12,579 nt of DNA from Bacillota bacterium (GCA_023433615.1 JAEZCJ010000048.1:1-12579); one strand, 5' to 3'. Positions 1 to 6,746 are shown, counted from the first letter of the stretch. Notes: generated from the sequence alone by a model not told the origin. A program made the numbers and translations.

Positions 1-963
1 GAGGTTGTCGAAGCGATTCAGCGCATGCGGTTGACTTCCTCGCGGGAAGTGATGAATGTGCTGGAATGGTCGAACCCGGAGGGCTGCTCGAAGTGTCGTC
101 CTGCCTTGAACTATTACCTGGGGATGGGTTGGCCGGAAGAGCATGAAGAAGAGCGGGAATCCCGCTTCGTCAACGAGCGCAATCACGCGAACATCCAGAA
201 GGACGGAACCTATTCGGTCGTGCCGAGAATGTATGGCGGCGTAACGACGCCGAAGGATCTCAAGAAGATCGCCGAAATCGCGGAGAAGTACGAGGTACCG
301 CTAGTGAAGGTGACGGGCGGACAACGGCTCGATTTGCTCGGCGTGAAGAAGGAGGATCTGCCGAGCATGTGGGCGGATCTGGATATGCCTTCCGGATACG
401 CGTACGGCAAGGCGCTTCGTACAGTCAAGACCTGTGTCGGATCGAGCTTCTGCCGCTTCGGCACCCAAGATTCGATCGGCATGGGGATCCAGCTCGAGAA
501 GCGATTCGAACGCCTGAATACGCCGGCTAAGGTGAAAATGGCCGTATCGGGATGTCCGCGTAATTGCGCGGAATCGACCATCAAGGACTTCGGCGTCGTG
601 GCGATCGACGGCGGCTGGGAGCTGCATGTCGGCGGCAATGGCGGCACGAAGCTGCGCGGAACCGATCTGCTCGTGAAGGTGAAGACGGAAGAGGAAGTGC
701 TGGAATGGTCGGCTGCATACCTGCAATATTATCGCGAGACGGGCAAGTACAATGAACGCACCTCGGAATGGATCGAACGCATCGGCCTTGATACTGTGAA
801 GCAAGCGCTGGAGAAGCAGGAAGACCGCGCGGCGCTTGTTACGCGAATCGACAAGACGCTGGAACTGATGAAGGATCCTTGGAAAGAGATCATCGAGAAG
901 CAAGAGCTGCGTCGAAATTTCGAACCGATGACCGATAATAGCGAGGCCATGGTCAACAACTGA
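1..963 (+). CDS. nirB: Nitrite reductase [NAD(P)H] large subunit NirB, C-terminal part
   Basis: This is the C-terminal 320 residues of the cytoplasmic assimilatory nitrite reductase large subunit, which reduces nitrite to ammonium with six electrons from NAD(P)H. The frame is open from base 1, so the N-terminal FAD/NADH part lies upstream of the window. The segment starts inside the BFD-like [2Fe-2S] domain and keeps its second cysteine pair (C29 and C32, in EGCSKC). The ferredoxin-like half domain of nitrite/sulfite reductases follows (GGVTTP and VTGGQRLDL). The sirohaem/[4Fe-4S] domain shows C-x5-C (C145, C151, TCVGSSFC) and C-x3-C (C185, C189, GCPRNC), the complete cluster and sirohaem ligand set. 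The stop is 14 bases before nirD, so the two subunits form one operon. Family assignment is very secure; residue numbers count from base 1. Confidence 0.95.
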   Translation, partial: EVVEAIQRMRLTSSREVMNVLEWSNPEGCSKCRPALNYYLGMGWPEEHEEERESRFVNERNHANIQKDGTYSVVPRMYGGVTTPKDLKKIAEIAEKYEVPLVKVTGGQRLDLLGVKKEDLPSMWADLDMPSGYAYGKALRTVKTCVGSSFCRFGTQDSIGMGIQLEKRFERLNTPAKVKMAVSGCPRNCAESTIKDFGVVAIDGGWELHVGGNGGTKLRGTDLLVKVKTEEEVLEWSAAYLQYYRETGKYNERTSEWIERIGLDTVKQALEKQEDRAALVTRIDKTLELMKDPWKEIIEKQELRRNFEPMTDNSEAMVNN

Positions 964-977
964 ACAGGAGGATCACG

Positions 978-1310
978 ATGAGACGAATTTTTATCGGAAA
1001 TACTTGGGAGATTGAAGAGAAGCGGTCGCGAGTCGTGATCATCGGGAAGCTCGAGATCGCGGTATTCAAATTAACGGGGGGCGCCATCCACGCGATCGAG
1101 AATCGCTGCCCGCACAAAGCCGGCAAGCTGTCAGAGGGGATGGTATGCGATCATCACGTATTTTGTCCGCTTCACGATTGGAAGATCGACCTGCAAGACG
1201 GGCTTGTGCAAGCGCCTGATGACGGGTGCGTCACGACGTTCCATGTAGATATCGTAGAGGGCGGCGAGATGTACCTGTTGATTGAGGAGGAGACGATTAG
1301 GGCATCATAA
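978..1310 (+). CDS. nirD: Nitrite reductase small subunit NirD (Rieske-type ferredoxin)
   Basis: A 110-residue Rieske-fold small subunit, the usual length for NirD/NasE, which partners NirB in NAD(P)H-dependent nitrite reduction in the cytoplasm. The Rieske ligand pattern is complete: C44-P-H46 and C63-P-L-H66, so a [2Fe-2S] cluster should bind. The start is set by AGGAGG at 966-971, six bases before the ATG. The gene follows nirB by 14 bases and is followed by a rho-independent terminator at 1379-1411, so it is the last gene of the operon. A generic Rieske ferredoxin is the only alternative, and the position directly behind nirB argues against it. Confidence 0.94.
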   Translation: MRRIFIGNTWEIEEKRSRVVIIGKLEIAVFKLTGGAIHAIENRCPHKAGKLSEGMVCDHHVFCPLHDWKIDLQDGLVQAPDDGCVTTFHVDIVEGGEMYLLIEEETIRAS

Positions 1311-1340
1311 GTCATACCGATATTCTTTAATTGAGATAAT

Positions 1341-1357
1341 TGTTAATAGGATTAACA
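1341..1357. repeat. Perfect inverted repeat TGTTAAT-N3-ATTAACA
   Basis: Seven-base perfect arms around AGG, in AT-rich DNA between the nirD stop and the terminator. It could be an operator-like site or a small RNA hairpin in the 3' UTR. No following gene explains it directly. Confidence 0.4.
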
Positions 1358-1378
1358 GTAATGAATGACGTTCACGAA

Positions 1379-1411
1379 GGCCGTCTCCATCACGGAGACG
1401 GTCTATTTATT
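1379..1411 (+). terminator. Rho-independent terminator of nirBD
   Basis: A ten-pair stem (CCGTCTCC at 1381-1388 with GGAGACGG at 1394-1401, extended by G-U and G-C pairs at its base), a five-base loop and a T-rich tail (TATTTATT). It lies 70 bases after the nirD stop. Confidence 0.85.
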
Positions 1412-1431
1412 GCGCTGGCGCTACTGACCGT

Positions 1432-1509
1432 AATCGATAACGATGCAGGCGATTGGCGCTGGCAGACAGGCATCCATGCAAGACAATCAGTGTCAATCGA
1501 TAATCGATG
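1432..1509. repeat. Two related ATCGAT-rich repeats upstream of the transporter
   Basis: AATCGATAA followed by CGATG occurs at 1432-1445, and a near copy with one extra base at 1495-1509. The second contains a perfect 13-base dyad, ATCGAT-A-ATCGAT (1496-1508). GCGCTGGC also occurs twice nearby (1412-1419 and 1456-1463). These sit in the 372 bases between nirD and the transporter start, which otherwise hold a terminator, a weak promoter-like pair (TTGCCG at 1548, TTAAAT at 1570), a five-codon ORF and a hairpin. Interpretation as regulator sites is inference. Confidence 0.4.
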
Positions 1510-1608
1510 GTTTTCATAGAATTAGGGTGATAACCAGTACAAGCTATTTGCCGTGCACGTATATATACATTAAATACCTGCAATTACAGGCAGGCGAGGA
1601 GGGGATCT

Positions 1609-1626
1609 ATGAAAAGCTGCGAGTGA
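1609..1626 (+). CDS. Possible five-codon leader ORF (MKSCE)
   Basis: ATG at 1609 is preceded by GAGGAGGGG (1596-1604), the strongest ribosome binding site in this stretch, yet the frame closes after five codons at TGA 1624-1626. The transporter start lies 56 bases further on behind a weaker site. A hairpin (CAG-core arms within 1632-1658) lies between them. This arrangement resembles a translated leader peptide. Whether it is translated or regulatory cannot be told from sequence, and no product function is claimed. Confidence 0.35.
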   Translation: MKSCE

Positions 1627-1682
1627 ACGCTTAAGACAGCATGCTGACTGTCATCTTAGACCGTCCGAAAAGAGGGAATAGC

Positions 1683-3014
1683 ATGCATGACTTCATGGTC
1701 ACCATCACCATTATTTCCTTCTTGCTGACGATCGGCTTCATCTTCTGGCGTCCAAACGTGAATGAGGCCATCCCATCGACAATCGGCGCGATTTTCGTGA
1801 TCTTAAGCGGCAGCGTATCGCTTGCCGACTTGATCAAGATCACCGATACGATCAGCGGCGCTGCCATCACGATTATGGCAACGATTGTAATGGCTATCGT
1901 GCTCGAGAGCTTCGGATTTTTCCACTGGGCCGCCGAGATTTTGACTAGACAAGCAAGAGGGTCCGGCCATCGTCTGTTCTGGCTTACCAATCTGTTCTGC
2001 TTCCTCATGACGCTGTTCGTTAACAATGACGGCAGTATCTTGATCACGACGCCGATTCTGCTCATGCTGCTGCGCAATATGGGCCTTCGCAATGCGCAGC
2101 AAATCCCGTATCTGCTCTCAGGCGCTTTAATCGCGACCGCGTCCAGCGCGCCGATCGGCGTCAGCAACATCGTCAACCTGATTGCGCTCAAGATCGTCAA
2201 CATGGATCTCTACATGCAGACCGCGATGATGTTCGTCCCGGCTTCGCTGGGGCTGCTGCTGTTCGCGCTGCTGCTGTATTACACCTTCTATCAGACCATC
2301 CCGAAGAAGCTGCCGGCCGTCTCCCGTTGGCATCTGCACCCTGGCAGCCATCCGCTCAAAGTCCCGCTTGATGAACAAAGGCGCAGCAAGTATATGGGGT
2401 ACATTCTTGCCTTTGTCGTTATTGTCAGGCTTAGCTTGTTCGCCGCATCCTTCTTCCATCTCTCCATTACACTCGTCGCCGTTATCGGCTCGATGCTGCT
2501 TCTGGCTTGGCGATGGTTTCATCTGAAGATTGTGCCAGTCGACATGCTGAGGCGAACGCCGTGGTCGATTTTCCTATTCGCATTCAGTATGTATGTTATC
2601 ATCTATGGGCTCGACAAGATCGGGTTAACCGAGCTGTTGATTGCCGTCATGGAGCCGATCATTACGGACAGTATGCTGCATGCCAGCGTACTTACTGGCG
2701 GATTGCTAAGCGTCCTATCCAATCTGTTCAATAATCATCCTGCCTTGATGATCGGTACGCTAACGCTTACGAGCATGGAGCTTGACCCTCTGACGCTCAA
2801 GCTGGCTTACTTGGCAGGCGTAATCGGGAGCGATGTCGGTTCGCTGCTGCTGCCGATCGGTACGCTGGCGACGCTTATGTGGATGCATCTGATTCGTAAG
2901 GGAGGCGTGAAGCTAAGTTGGGGACAATATCTCAAGGTTACTGTCTTCGTCATCCCGATCACGGTCATCTTCACGTTGATCGTCCTATCCTATTGGGTGA
3001 TGTGGTTGTTCTAA
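1683..3014 (+). CDS. ArsB/NhaD-type membrane transporter (putative arsenite or ion efflux)
   Basis: A very hydrophobic 443-residue inner-membrane protein with about 11-12 predicted helices and a polar central loop near residues 211-246. It matches the ArsB branch of the ion transporter superfamily: LFVNNDGSILITTPILL (111-127), SNIVNLIALK (161-170), SNLFNNHPALMIG (346-358) and GSDVGSLLLPIGTLATLMW (382-400) correspond to ArsB's NDGA, SNLVN, NNMP and GxxLGPxxxPIGSLATLLW blocks. Start ATG 1683 is chosen because AGAGGG lies seven bases upstream and the protein then begins with a hydrophobic helix. An in-frame ATG at 1641 would add 14 polar residues and has no good binding site. Arsenite export is the family annotation, but no arsR, arsC or arsA is adjacent, so the substrate is uncertain (another oxyanion or Na+/H+ exchange is possible). 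Confidence 0.85.
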   Translation: MHDFMVTITIISFLLTIGFIFWRPNVNEAIPSTIGAIFVILSGSVSLADLIKITDTISGAAITIMATIVMAIVLESFGFFHWAAEILTRQARGSGHRLFWLTNLFCFLMTLFVNNDGSILITTPILLMLLRNMGLRNAQQIPYLLSGALIATASSAPIGVSNIVNLIALKIVNMDLYMQTAMMFVPASLGLLLFALLLYYTFYQTIPKKLPAVSRWHLHPGSHPLKVPLDEQRRSKYMGYILAFVVIVRLSLFAASFFHLSITLVAVIGSMLLLAWRWFHLKIVPVDMLRRTPWSIFLFAFSMYVIIYGLDKIGLTELLIAVMEPIITDSMLHASVLTGGLLSVLSNLFNNHPALMIGTLTLTSMELDPLTLKLAYLAGVIGSDVGSLLLPIGTLATLMWMHLIRKGGVKLSWGQYLKVTVFVIPITVIFTLIVLSYWVMWLF

Positions 3015-3020
3015 GGCAAG

Positions 3021-3047
3021 AAAAAAAAGACCTCCAATGAGAAGGTC
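3021..3047 (-). terminator. Terminator for the leftward lysE-family gene
   Basis: Read on the minus strand: GACCTTC, a five-base loop, GGAGGTC, then eight T. One G-U pair, otherwise perfect. It lies about 70 bases past the exporter stop. On the plus strand the 3' flank is CATAAAAAGG, so it should stop the rightward transporter less well. Confidence 0.8.
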
Positions 3048-3115
3048 CATAAAAAGGATATGCATGATTATAGTATGTGCGAAGCGGCGGTAGCGTATGG
3101 GTGCTGCTCCTAGAA

Positions 3116-3739
3116 TCAATCGCTGCCGAACGCGATCTTGAGCCCAATCAACGAGAACAGGGAGCCCTGGATCAGATTCATCCTCCTCGCGAGCGATGGG
3201 TGCTGATTCAGGCGCTTGCCTATTGCTGCAGCGAACAAGCTGATGAGCGAGAAGAGAATGAGCGCTTGAATAATGAAAATCACCCCGAATACCAGCATCT
3301 GATAGGCCGCGTCGCCGGACTCATGTCTGACGAATTGGGGAAGGAACGCGAGAAAGAATAGCGACACCTTGGGGTTGAGCACGTTCATGACGATGCCTCT
3401 GCGATACAAGGCGCTGCCGCTATAGACTCGATCGCTGCCTAATTGGACGATCGAGCTCTTATCCCGGAACGATCGATAGGCGAGGTACAGCAGGTATGCC
3501 GCACCGGCGTATTTGACCAGCGCGAACGCAAGAGCGGATTGATAGATGACGGCGGAAATGCCCAGCGTTGCCGCCGCAATATGGACAAGCAGTCCCGTAC
3601 ATAGCCCAAGCGAAGTCGAGATGCCCGCCCGTGCCCCGCTTACGATGCTCTGCGCCAGCACGAACAAATTGTCCGGTCCCGGCATGAGGGTGAGCAGGAC
3701 AGCCGCACCTAAGTAAGATAGCATAATCCAGATGTCCAT
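3116..3739 (-). CDS. LysE/RhtB family translocator (amino-acid exporter)
   Basis: A 207-residue inner-membrane protein of typical LysE/RhtB length with five to six hydrophobic segments. It has the family hallmarks: LTLMPGPDN at residues 16-24 in the first helix and MNVLNPKVSLFFLAFLPQF at 118-136. The family exports basic, neutral or hydrophobic amino acids and related compounds; the substrate cannot be set from sequence. The start (ATG, complement of 3737-3739) follows AAAGGAT on the minus strand. The open frame extends to 3838 but that extension is polar and would overlap the divergent gene. The gene has an extended -10 promoter at 3783-3792 and its own terminator at 3021-3047, so it is monocistronic. 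It diverges from the aldo/keto reductase with only 88 bases between starts. Confidence 0.9.
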   Translation of the reverse strand: MDIWIMLSYLGAAVLLTLMPGPDNLFVLAQSIVSGARAGISTSLGLCTGLLVHIAAATLGISAVIYQSALAFALVKYAGAAYLLYLAYRSFRDKSSIVQLGSDRVYSGSALYRRGIVMNVLNPKVSLFFLAFLPQFVRHESGDAAYQMLVFGVIFIIQALILFSLISLFAAAIGKRLNQHPSLARRMNLIQGSLFSLIGLKIAFGSD

Positions 3740-3756
3740 ATGGCAATATCCTTTCA

Positions 3757-3787
3757 TTGACGGGGTAAGATCGTGTAAGCTGATTAT
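3757..3787 (+). promoter_or_regulatory. Candidate promoter of the aldo/keto reductase operon
   Basis: TTGACG (3757-3762, five of six) and GATTAT (3782-3787, four of six) are separated by a long 19-base spacer. The -10 overlaps the opposite-strand -10 of the lysE-family gene. The long spacer is typical of MerR-activated promoters, but no merR gene is nearby. Confidence 0.4.
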
Positions 3788-3792
3788 AGCAT
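3783..3792 (-). promoter_or_regulatory. Extended -10 promoter of the lysE-family gene
   Basis: The minus strand reads ATGCTATAAT: a perfect TATAAT with the TGN extension. The -35 position is poor (CTTCTG), which an extended -10 can offset. Predicted start near 3776 gives a leader of about 37 bases. Confidence 0.6.
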
Positions 3793-3827
3793 ACCTGCAG
3801 GAGGGCAGAAGAGGGGAGGTGCAACAG

Positions 3828-4745
3828 ATGAGACGCAATCGGATAGGGAGTTCGGAGCTTTACGCAAGCGAAATCGGCCTTGGCTGCATGTCGCTTGGCA
3901 CAGAGGAAGAGAAGGCAATCGCCATCATCCATGAAGCATTGGAGAACGGCATTAATTTTCTGGACACTGCCGATCTCTATGACGCAGGCCGCAATGAGGA
4001 ACTGGTAGGCAAGGCCATTAGGCATCGACGCGCAGACGTGATCGTCGCGACTAAAGTCGGCAATCGCCGCATACCAGGCAAGGAAGGCTGGACTTGGGAT
4101 CCTTCCAAGGCGTATATTCATTCGGCGGTACGCGACAGTCTCCGGAGACTGGGGACGGATTATATCGATCTCTATCAGCTGCATGGCGGTACGATAGATG
4201 ATCCGATCGAAGAAACGATCGAAGCCTTCGAAGAACTGAAGCGTGACGGATTAATACGCTGCTATGGGATTTCGTCGATACGCCCGAATGTGATTCGTGA
4301 ATACGTGCAGCGTTCGGGAATCGTCAGCCTAATGAGCCAATATAGCATGCTGGACAGGCGTCCCGAAGAGGAGACGCTTCCGATTCTCGCAAGCCGAGGC
4401 ATCGGTCTAATCGCGCGGGGACCTCTGGCGGGCGGCATTCTCGCCGCCGGCGGCGAGCGCAAGACGGAGCATGATCGAGGCTATCTCGATTACCGTACTG
4501 GCGAGGAATTGCGGCAATTGCGCAGGCAATTGCTTGTGCTTGCCGGAGACAGCCGCTCTCTGGAGCAGCTGGCGATCCGCTATGTGCTGAGCGATCCGAC
4601 CGTCAGCGTGGCGCTTCCAGGCGCGAGCAGCCTGGAGCAGCTGCGGAGCAATCTGGCAGCCGGGCGATCGGCTCCGTTGACCCCTGACGAGAGGGCTGCG
4701 ATTCAGGCTGTGACATTAGCGAATCGGTATACGGTACATCGATAA
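3828..4745 (+). CDS. Aldo/keto reductase
   Basis: A 305-residue NAD(P)H-dependent aldo/keto reductase (TIM barrel, cytoplasmic) that should reduce small aldehydes or ketones to alcohols. The N-terminal GLGCMSLG block and the catalytic tetrad are visible: D46 (FLDTADLY), Y51, K76 (VATKVG) and H119 (YIDLYQLHG). The C-terminal part has the cofactor-binding type sequence VALPGASSLEQLRSN. Length is normal for the YqkF/YccK-like branch. The start is chosen from GGGGAGG at 3813-3819, nine bases before the ATG; in-frame codons upstream to 3732 would overlap the lysE-family gene and lack a binding site. The RNase HI-like gene follows by 12 bases, so they are probably co-transcribed. The physiological substrate is unknown. 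Confidence 0.92.
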   Translation: MRRNRIGSSELYASEIGLGCMSLGTEEEKAIAIIHEALENGINFLDTADLYDAGRNEELVGKAIRHRRADVIVATKVGNRRIPGKEGWTWDPSKAYIHSAVRDSLRRLGTDYIDLYQLHGGTIDDPIEETIEAFEELKRDGLIRCYGISSIRPNVIREYVQRSGIVSLMSQYSMLDRRPEEETLPILASRGIGLIARGPLAGGILAAGGERKTEHDRGYLDYRTGEELRQLRRQLLVLAGDSRSLEQLAIRYVLSDPTVSVALPGASSLEQLRSNLAAGRSAPLTPDERAAIQAVTLANRYTVHR

Positions 4746-4757
4746 TGGAGGACGACG

Positions 4758-5162
4758 ATGATCGAGGTCTATTTTGACGGGGCAAGCGCCGGCAATCCCG
4801 GCCCGAGCGGCGCAGGGATATTCGTGATCGCTAGGGGCGAGGTGGAGCGCGTCTCGATCCCGCTGCCAGTCATGACGAATCACGAGGCGGAGTTCCATGC
4901 CTTCATCGAAGCGCTTAAAGTCTGCATGGATCGTGGCTATAAGATGGTATCGCTGCGAACCGACTCGGAGATGGTGAACCGAGCCGTCGAGAAGGAATTT
5001 GCCAAGAACAAGGCTTACGCTCCGCTGCTGCGAGAGGCGTTGGCCTTAATGAAGTCATTCGAGCTGTGCTTCCTGAAGTGGGTGCCGAGCAAGGAAAATA
5101 AGACAGCGGACGAGCTGGCGAGACTCGCGATTCGTCAAGGCAGAGAGGGGCAAGTCAAATGA
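4758..5162 (+). CDS. Ribonuclease HI family protein
   Basis: A 134-residue RNase H-fold protein that should cut the RNA strand of RNA:DNA hybrids. The four acidic catalytic positions are present: D7 (YFDGASAGNPGPSG), E45 (NHEAEFHA), D69 (LRTDSEMV) and D118 (KTADELA). The protein lacks the basic protrusion of E. coli RnhA and resembles the YpdQ/YpeP-type or 'reverse transcriptase-like' RNase HI proteins of Bacillales. GGAGG at 4747-4751 sits six bases before the ATG. It follows the aldo/keto reductase by 12 bases, and its stop overlaps the start of the lipoprotein gene (ATGA), pointing to translational coupling. Activity is inferred from the intact active site. Confidence 0.9.
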   Translation: MIEVYFDGASAGNPGPSGAGIFVIARGEVERVSIPLPVMTNHEAEFHAFIEALKVCMDRGYKMVSLRTDSEMVNRAVEKEFAKNKAYAPLLREALALMKSFELCFLKWVPSKENKTADELARLAIRQGREGQVK

Positions 5163-5638
5163 TGAAGAAATACGGGTTATGGATGATAGTCGGGGTCATG
5201 CTGCTTGCAGGCTGCGGCGGGAAGACGGAAGAAGAGAGTCATGCCGGGCATGTGCATGCAAACGGCGATATTCAGGAAGCGACGTCTTCCATTATTGAGC
5301 TGCCGACATTCTTGGATGGACTGCACGAGAATTTCGGCAAGGTCTATCTGCTGGCCGGACAACATGCCGAGCTGTTAGACGTCATTCCGTGCTTCTGCGG
5401 CTGTGGCGGAAGCGTAGGACATCGAAGCAATAAGAACTGCTTCATCAAGGAGATTCAGGCGGATGGCACCGTTATATGGGATGACCATGGCACGCGATGT
5501 GCCGTCTGCATGGAAATCGTGGTACTGTCGGCCAAGATGAAGGAAGAGGGGAAGTCAGACAAGGAAATCCGGCAATTCATCGACGAGACATACAAGGAAG
5601 GCTATGCAGCGCCAACGCCGACACCGATGCCGGCATGA
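5159..5638 (+). CDS. PCYCGC-motif lipoprotein
   Basis: A 159-residue predicted lipoprotein. An N-terminal hydrophobic signal ends in the lipobox LLAGC with C19 as the lipidated residue, so it is anchored on the outer face of the membrane. A short His/Glu-rich linker (ESHAGHVH) follows. The core has the PCYCGC-type motif (P77-C-F-C-G-C82, with F in place of Y), a further C94 and a C114-x2-C117 pair: six cysteines beyond the lipid anchor, suggesting metal or redox chemistry. The C-terminus is Pro/Thr-rich (PTPTPMPA). The family is common in spore-forming Bacillales and has no settled function. The start overlaps the RNase HI stop; GAGGGG lies about 10 bases upstream. A strong hairpin terminator follows. 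Confidence 0.9.
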   Translation: MMKKYGLWMIVGVMLLAGCGGKTEEESHAGHVHANGDIQEATSSIIELPTFLDGLHENFGKVYLLAGQHAELLDVIPCFCGCGGSVGHRSNKNCFIKEIQADGTVIWDDHGTRCAVCMEIVVLSAKMKEEGKSDKEIRQFIDETYKEGYAAPTPTPMPA

Positions 5639-5645
5639 CTCGAAT

Positions 5646-5684
5646 ATCCCCGATCGACAGCGGTCGATCGGGGATCGTTATATT
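5646..5684 (+). terminator. Terminator of the reductase/RNase HI/lipoprotein operon
   Basis: An 11-base perfect stem (CCCCGATCGAC with GTCGATCGGGG, 5648-5658 and 5663-5673), two further A-T pairs at the base and a four-base loop. The T-tail is weak (CGTTATATTAG), but the stem is very stable and lies ten bases after the stop. Confidence 0.75.
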
Positions 5685-5773
5685 AGTTAACATAAAATAT
5701 GATATGTCTACTAATTCCATGGAACCAGATAGTAACTATACCTAGCGTAACAAGCTGAACTTGTTGTCACTTC

Positions 5774-5802
5774 TTACGAATCGGAAGCGCAAGTCCTATA
5801 AT
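5774..5802 (+). promoter_or_regulatory. Promoter of the second aldo/keto reductase
   Basis: A perfect TATAAT at 5797-5802 with a weak TTACGA at the 17-base -35 position (5774-5779). The predicted start near 5809 leaves a leader of about 40 bases. Upstream lie a 10-base palindrome TTCCATGGAA (5715-5724) and AACAAG-N5-CTTGTT (5749-5765), possible operators. Confidence 0.55.
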
Positions 5803-5849
5803 GGACATGTTAAGCTCATCACCCAATTTCGAAAGCGAGGAATGCGAGG

Positions 5850-6746
5850 ATGGAACAACGACAATATGGAGCAACTGGGATGAACGTGAGCATTCTAGGC
5901 TTCGGCGGCGCGGAGATCGGCTTCGAGGGCGCGACGGTGGAGCAGGCAGACCGGCTCTTGGGAAGCGCGCTGGATGCAGGGCTGAATGTGATCGACACGG
6001 CGGAGTGCTATGCCACGAGCGAAGAATTGATCGGCAAAACGGTATCGCATCGACGCGGCGACTACTATCTGTTCACGAAGTGCGGACATGCATCCGGATT
6101 CGATCAGCCGGATTGGGACCCTGCCATGCTGGAAGCCAGCATTGACCGCAGCTTGAAGCGGTTGAACACGGACTATGTCGACGTCGTTCACCTGCACACC
6201 TGCTCGGAGCAACTGCTGCGTCAAGGCGACGTCATTGATGTACTCGTGAGGGCGAAGGAGAAGGGGAAGGTTCGTTTCATCGGCTACAGCGGCGACCACT
6301 TAGCTGCTCTCTATGCGGTTCAATGCGGGGCTTTCGATTCGCTCGAGACGTCTGTCAATATCGCGGATCAAGAAGCGATCACGCTTACGATTCCGGAAGC
6401 GAAGAAGCGCGGAATCGGCGTCATCGCCAAGCGTCCGATTGCCAATGCCGCATGGAAGACCGGAAGCAAGCCGGAGTCCAGCTATCAACACGCGTATTGG
6501 GACCGGCTTCAGACGCTCGATTATGATTGGCTCAAGGGTGACCTGAAAGCGTCCGTCGGCACAGCGCTTCGGTTCACGCTCACTGTGCCAGGCGTACAGA
6601 CCGCCATTGTCGGCACAGCCAATCCGGATCGCTGGGTGGAGAATGCTCGGCTGCTGGAACAGGGGATGCTGCCTCAAGACCGCTATGATGCCATTCGCGC
6701 GGTCTGGCAAGCGAAGTCTTCGACCGATTGGATCGGACTTGAATAA
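5850..6746 (+). CDS. Aldo/keto reductase (second)
   Basis: A 298-residue aldo/keto reductase with only moderate resemblance to the one at 3828, so not a recent duplicate. Catalytic residues are D49 (NVIDTAECY), Y54, K77 (LFTKCGH) and H116 (VHLHT). The C-terminal cofactor region reads TAIVGTANPDRWVEN. Reaction: NAD(P)H-dependent carbonyl reduction in the cytoplasm; substrate unknown. The start at 5850 uses GCGAGGA (5835-5841) eight bases upstream. It has its own promoter, is monocistronic and ends at the hairpin shared with the converging DoxX-family gene. Position K77 is followed directly by a cysteine, which may make it oxidation-sensitive; that is inference. Confidence 0.91.
   Translation: MEQRQYGATGMNVSILGFGGAEIGFEGATVEQADRLLGSALDAGLNVIDTAECYATSEELIGKTVSHRRGDYYLFTKCGHASGFDQPDWDPAMLEASIDRSLKRLNTDYVDVVHLHTCSEQLLRQGDVIDVLVRAKEKGKVRFIGYSGDHLAALYAVQCGAFDSLETSVNIADQEAITLTIPEAKKRGIGVIAKRPIANAAWKTGSKPESSYQHAYWDRLQTLDYDWLKGDLKASVGTALRFTLTVPGVQTAIVGTANPDRWVENARLLEQGMLPQDRYDAIRAVWQAKSSTDWIGLE

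Noticed and set aside
301..903. 200-codon minus-strand frame opposite nirB
   Set aside because: Antisense shadow of the nirB catalytic domain with no start signals and no domain.
1381..1401. Short palindromes and terminator hairpins as CRISPR or insertion-sequence ends
   Set aside because: No repeated units with spacers, no transposase and no target-site duplication anywhere in the window.
1412..1608. Known riboswitch before the transporter
   Set aside because: Looked for fluoride, T-box and other familiar conserved cores; none could be recognised by eye.
1443..1634. 63-codon open frame between nirD and the transporter
   Set aside because: No ribosome binding site, AT-rich low-quality composition, no recognisable domain, and it spans repeats and promoter-like DNA.
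1641..1682. Upstream ATG adding 14 residues to the ArsB-like protein
   Set aside because: The extension is polar, lies in the hairpin and lacks a binding site; ATG 1683 has AGAGGG at good spacing.
3077..3361. 94-codon plus-strand frame over the LysE-family gene
   Set aside because: It is antisense to a clear LysE protein, has no binding site and its protein is a polar sequence unlike any family.
3459..4184. 241-codon minus-strand frame across the lysE/aldo-keto reductase divergence
   Set aside because: It runs through both real genes and their promoters in a different frame; the end resembles an out-of-frame LysE reading.
3828..6746. The two aldo/keto reductase genes as a tandem duplication
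   Set aside because: They share only family motifs; the rest of the sequences and the intervening genes differ, so a recent duplication is unlikely.
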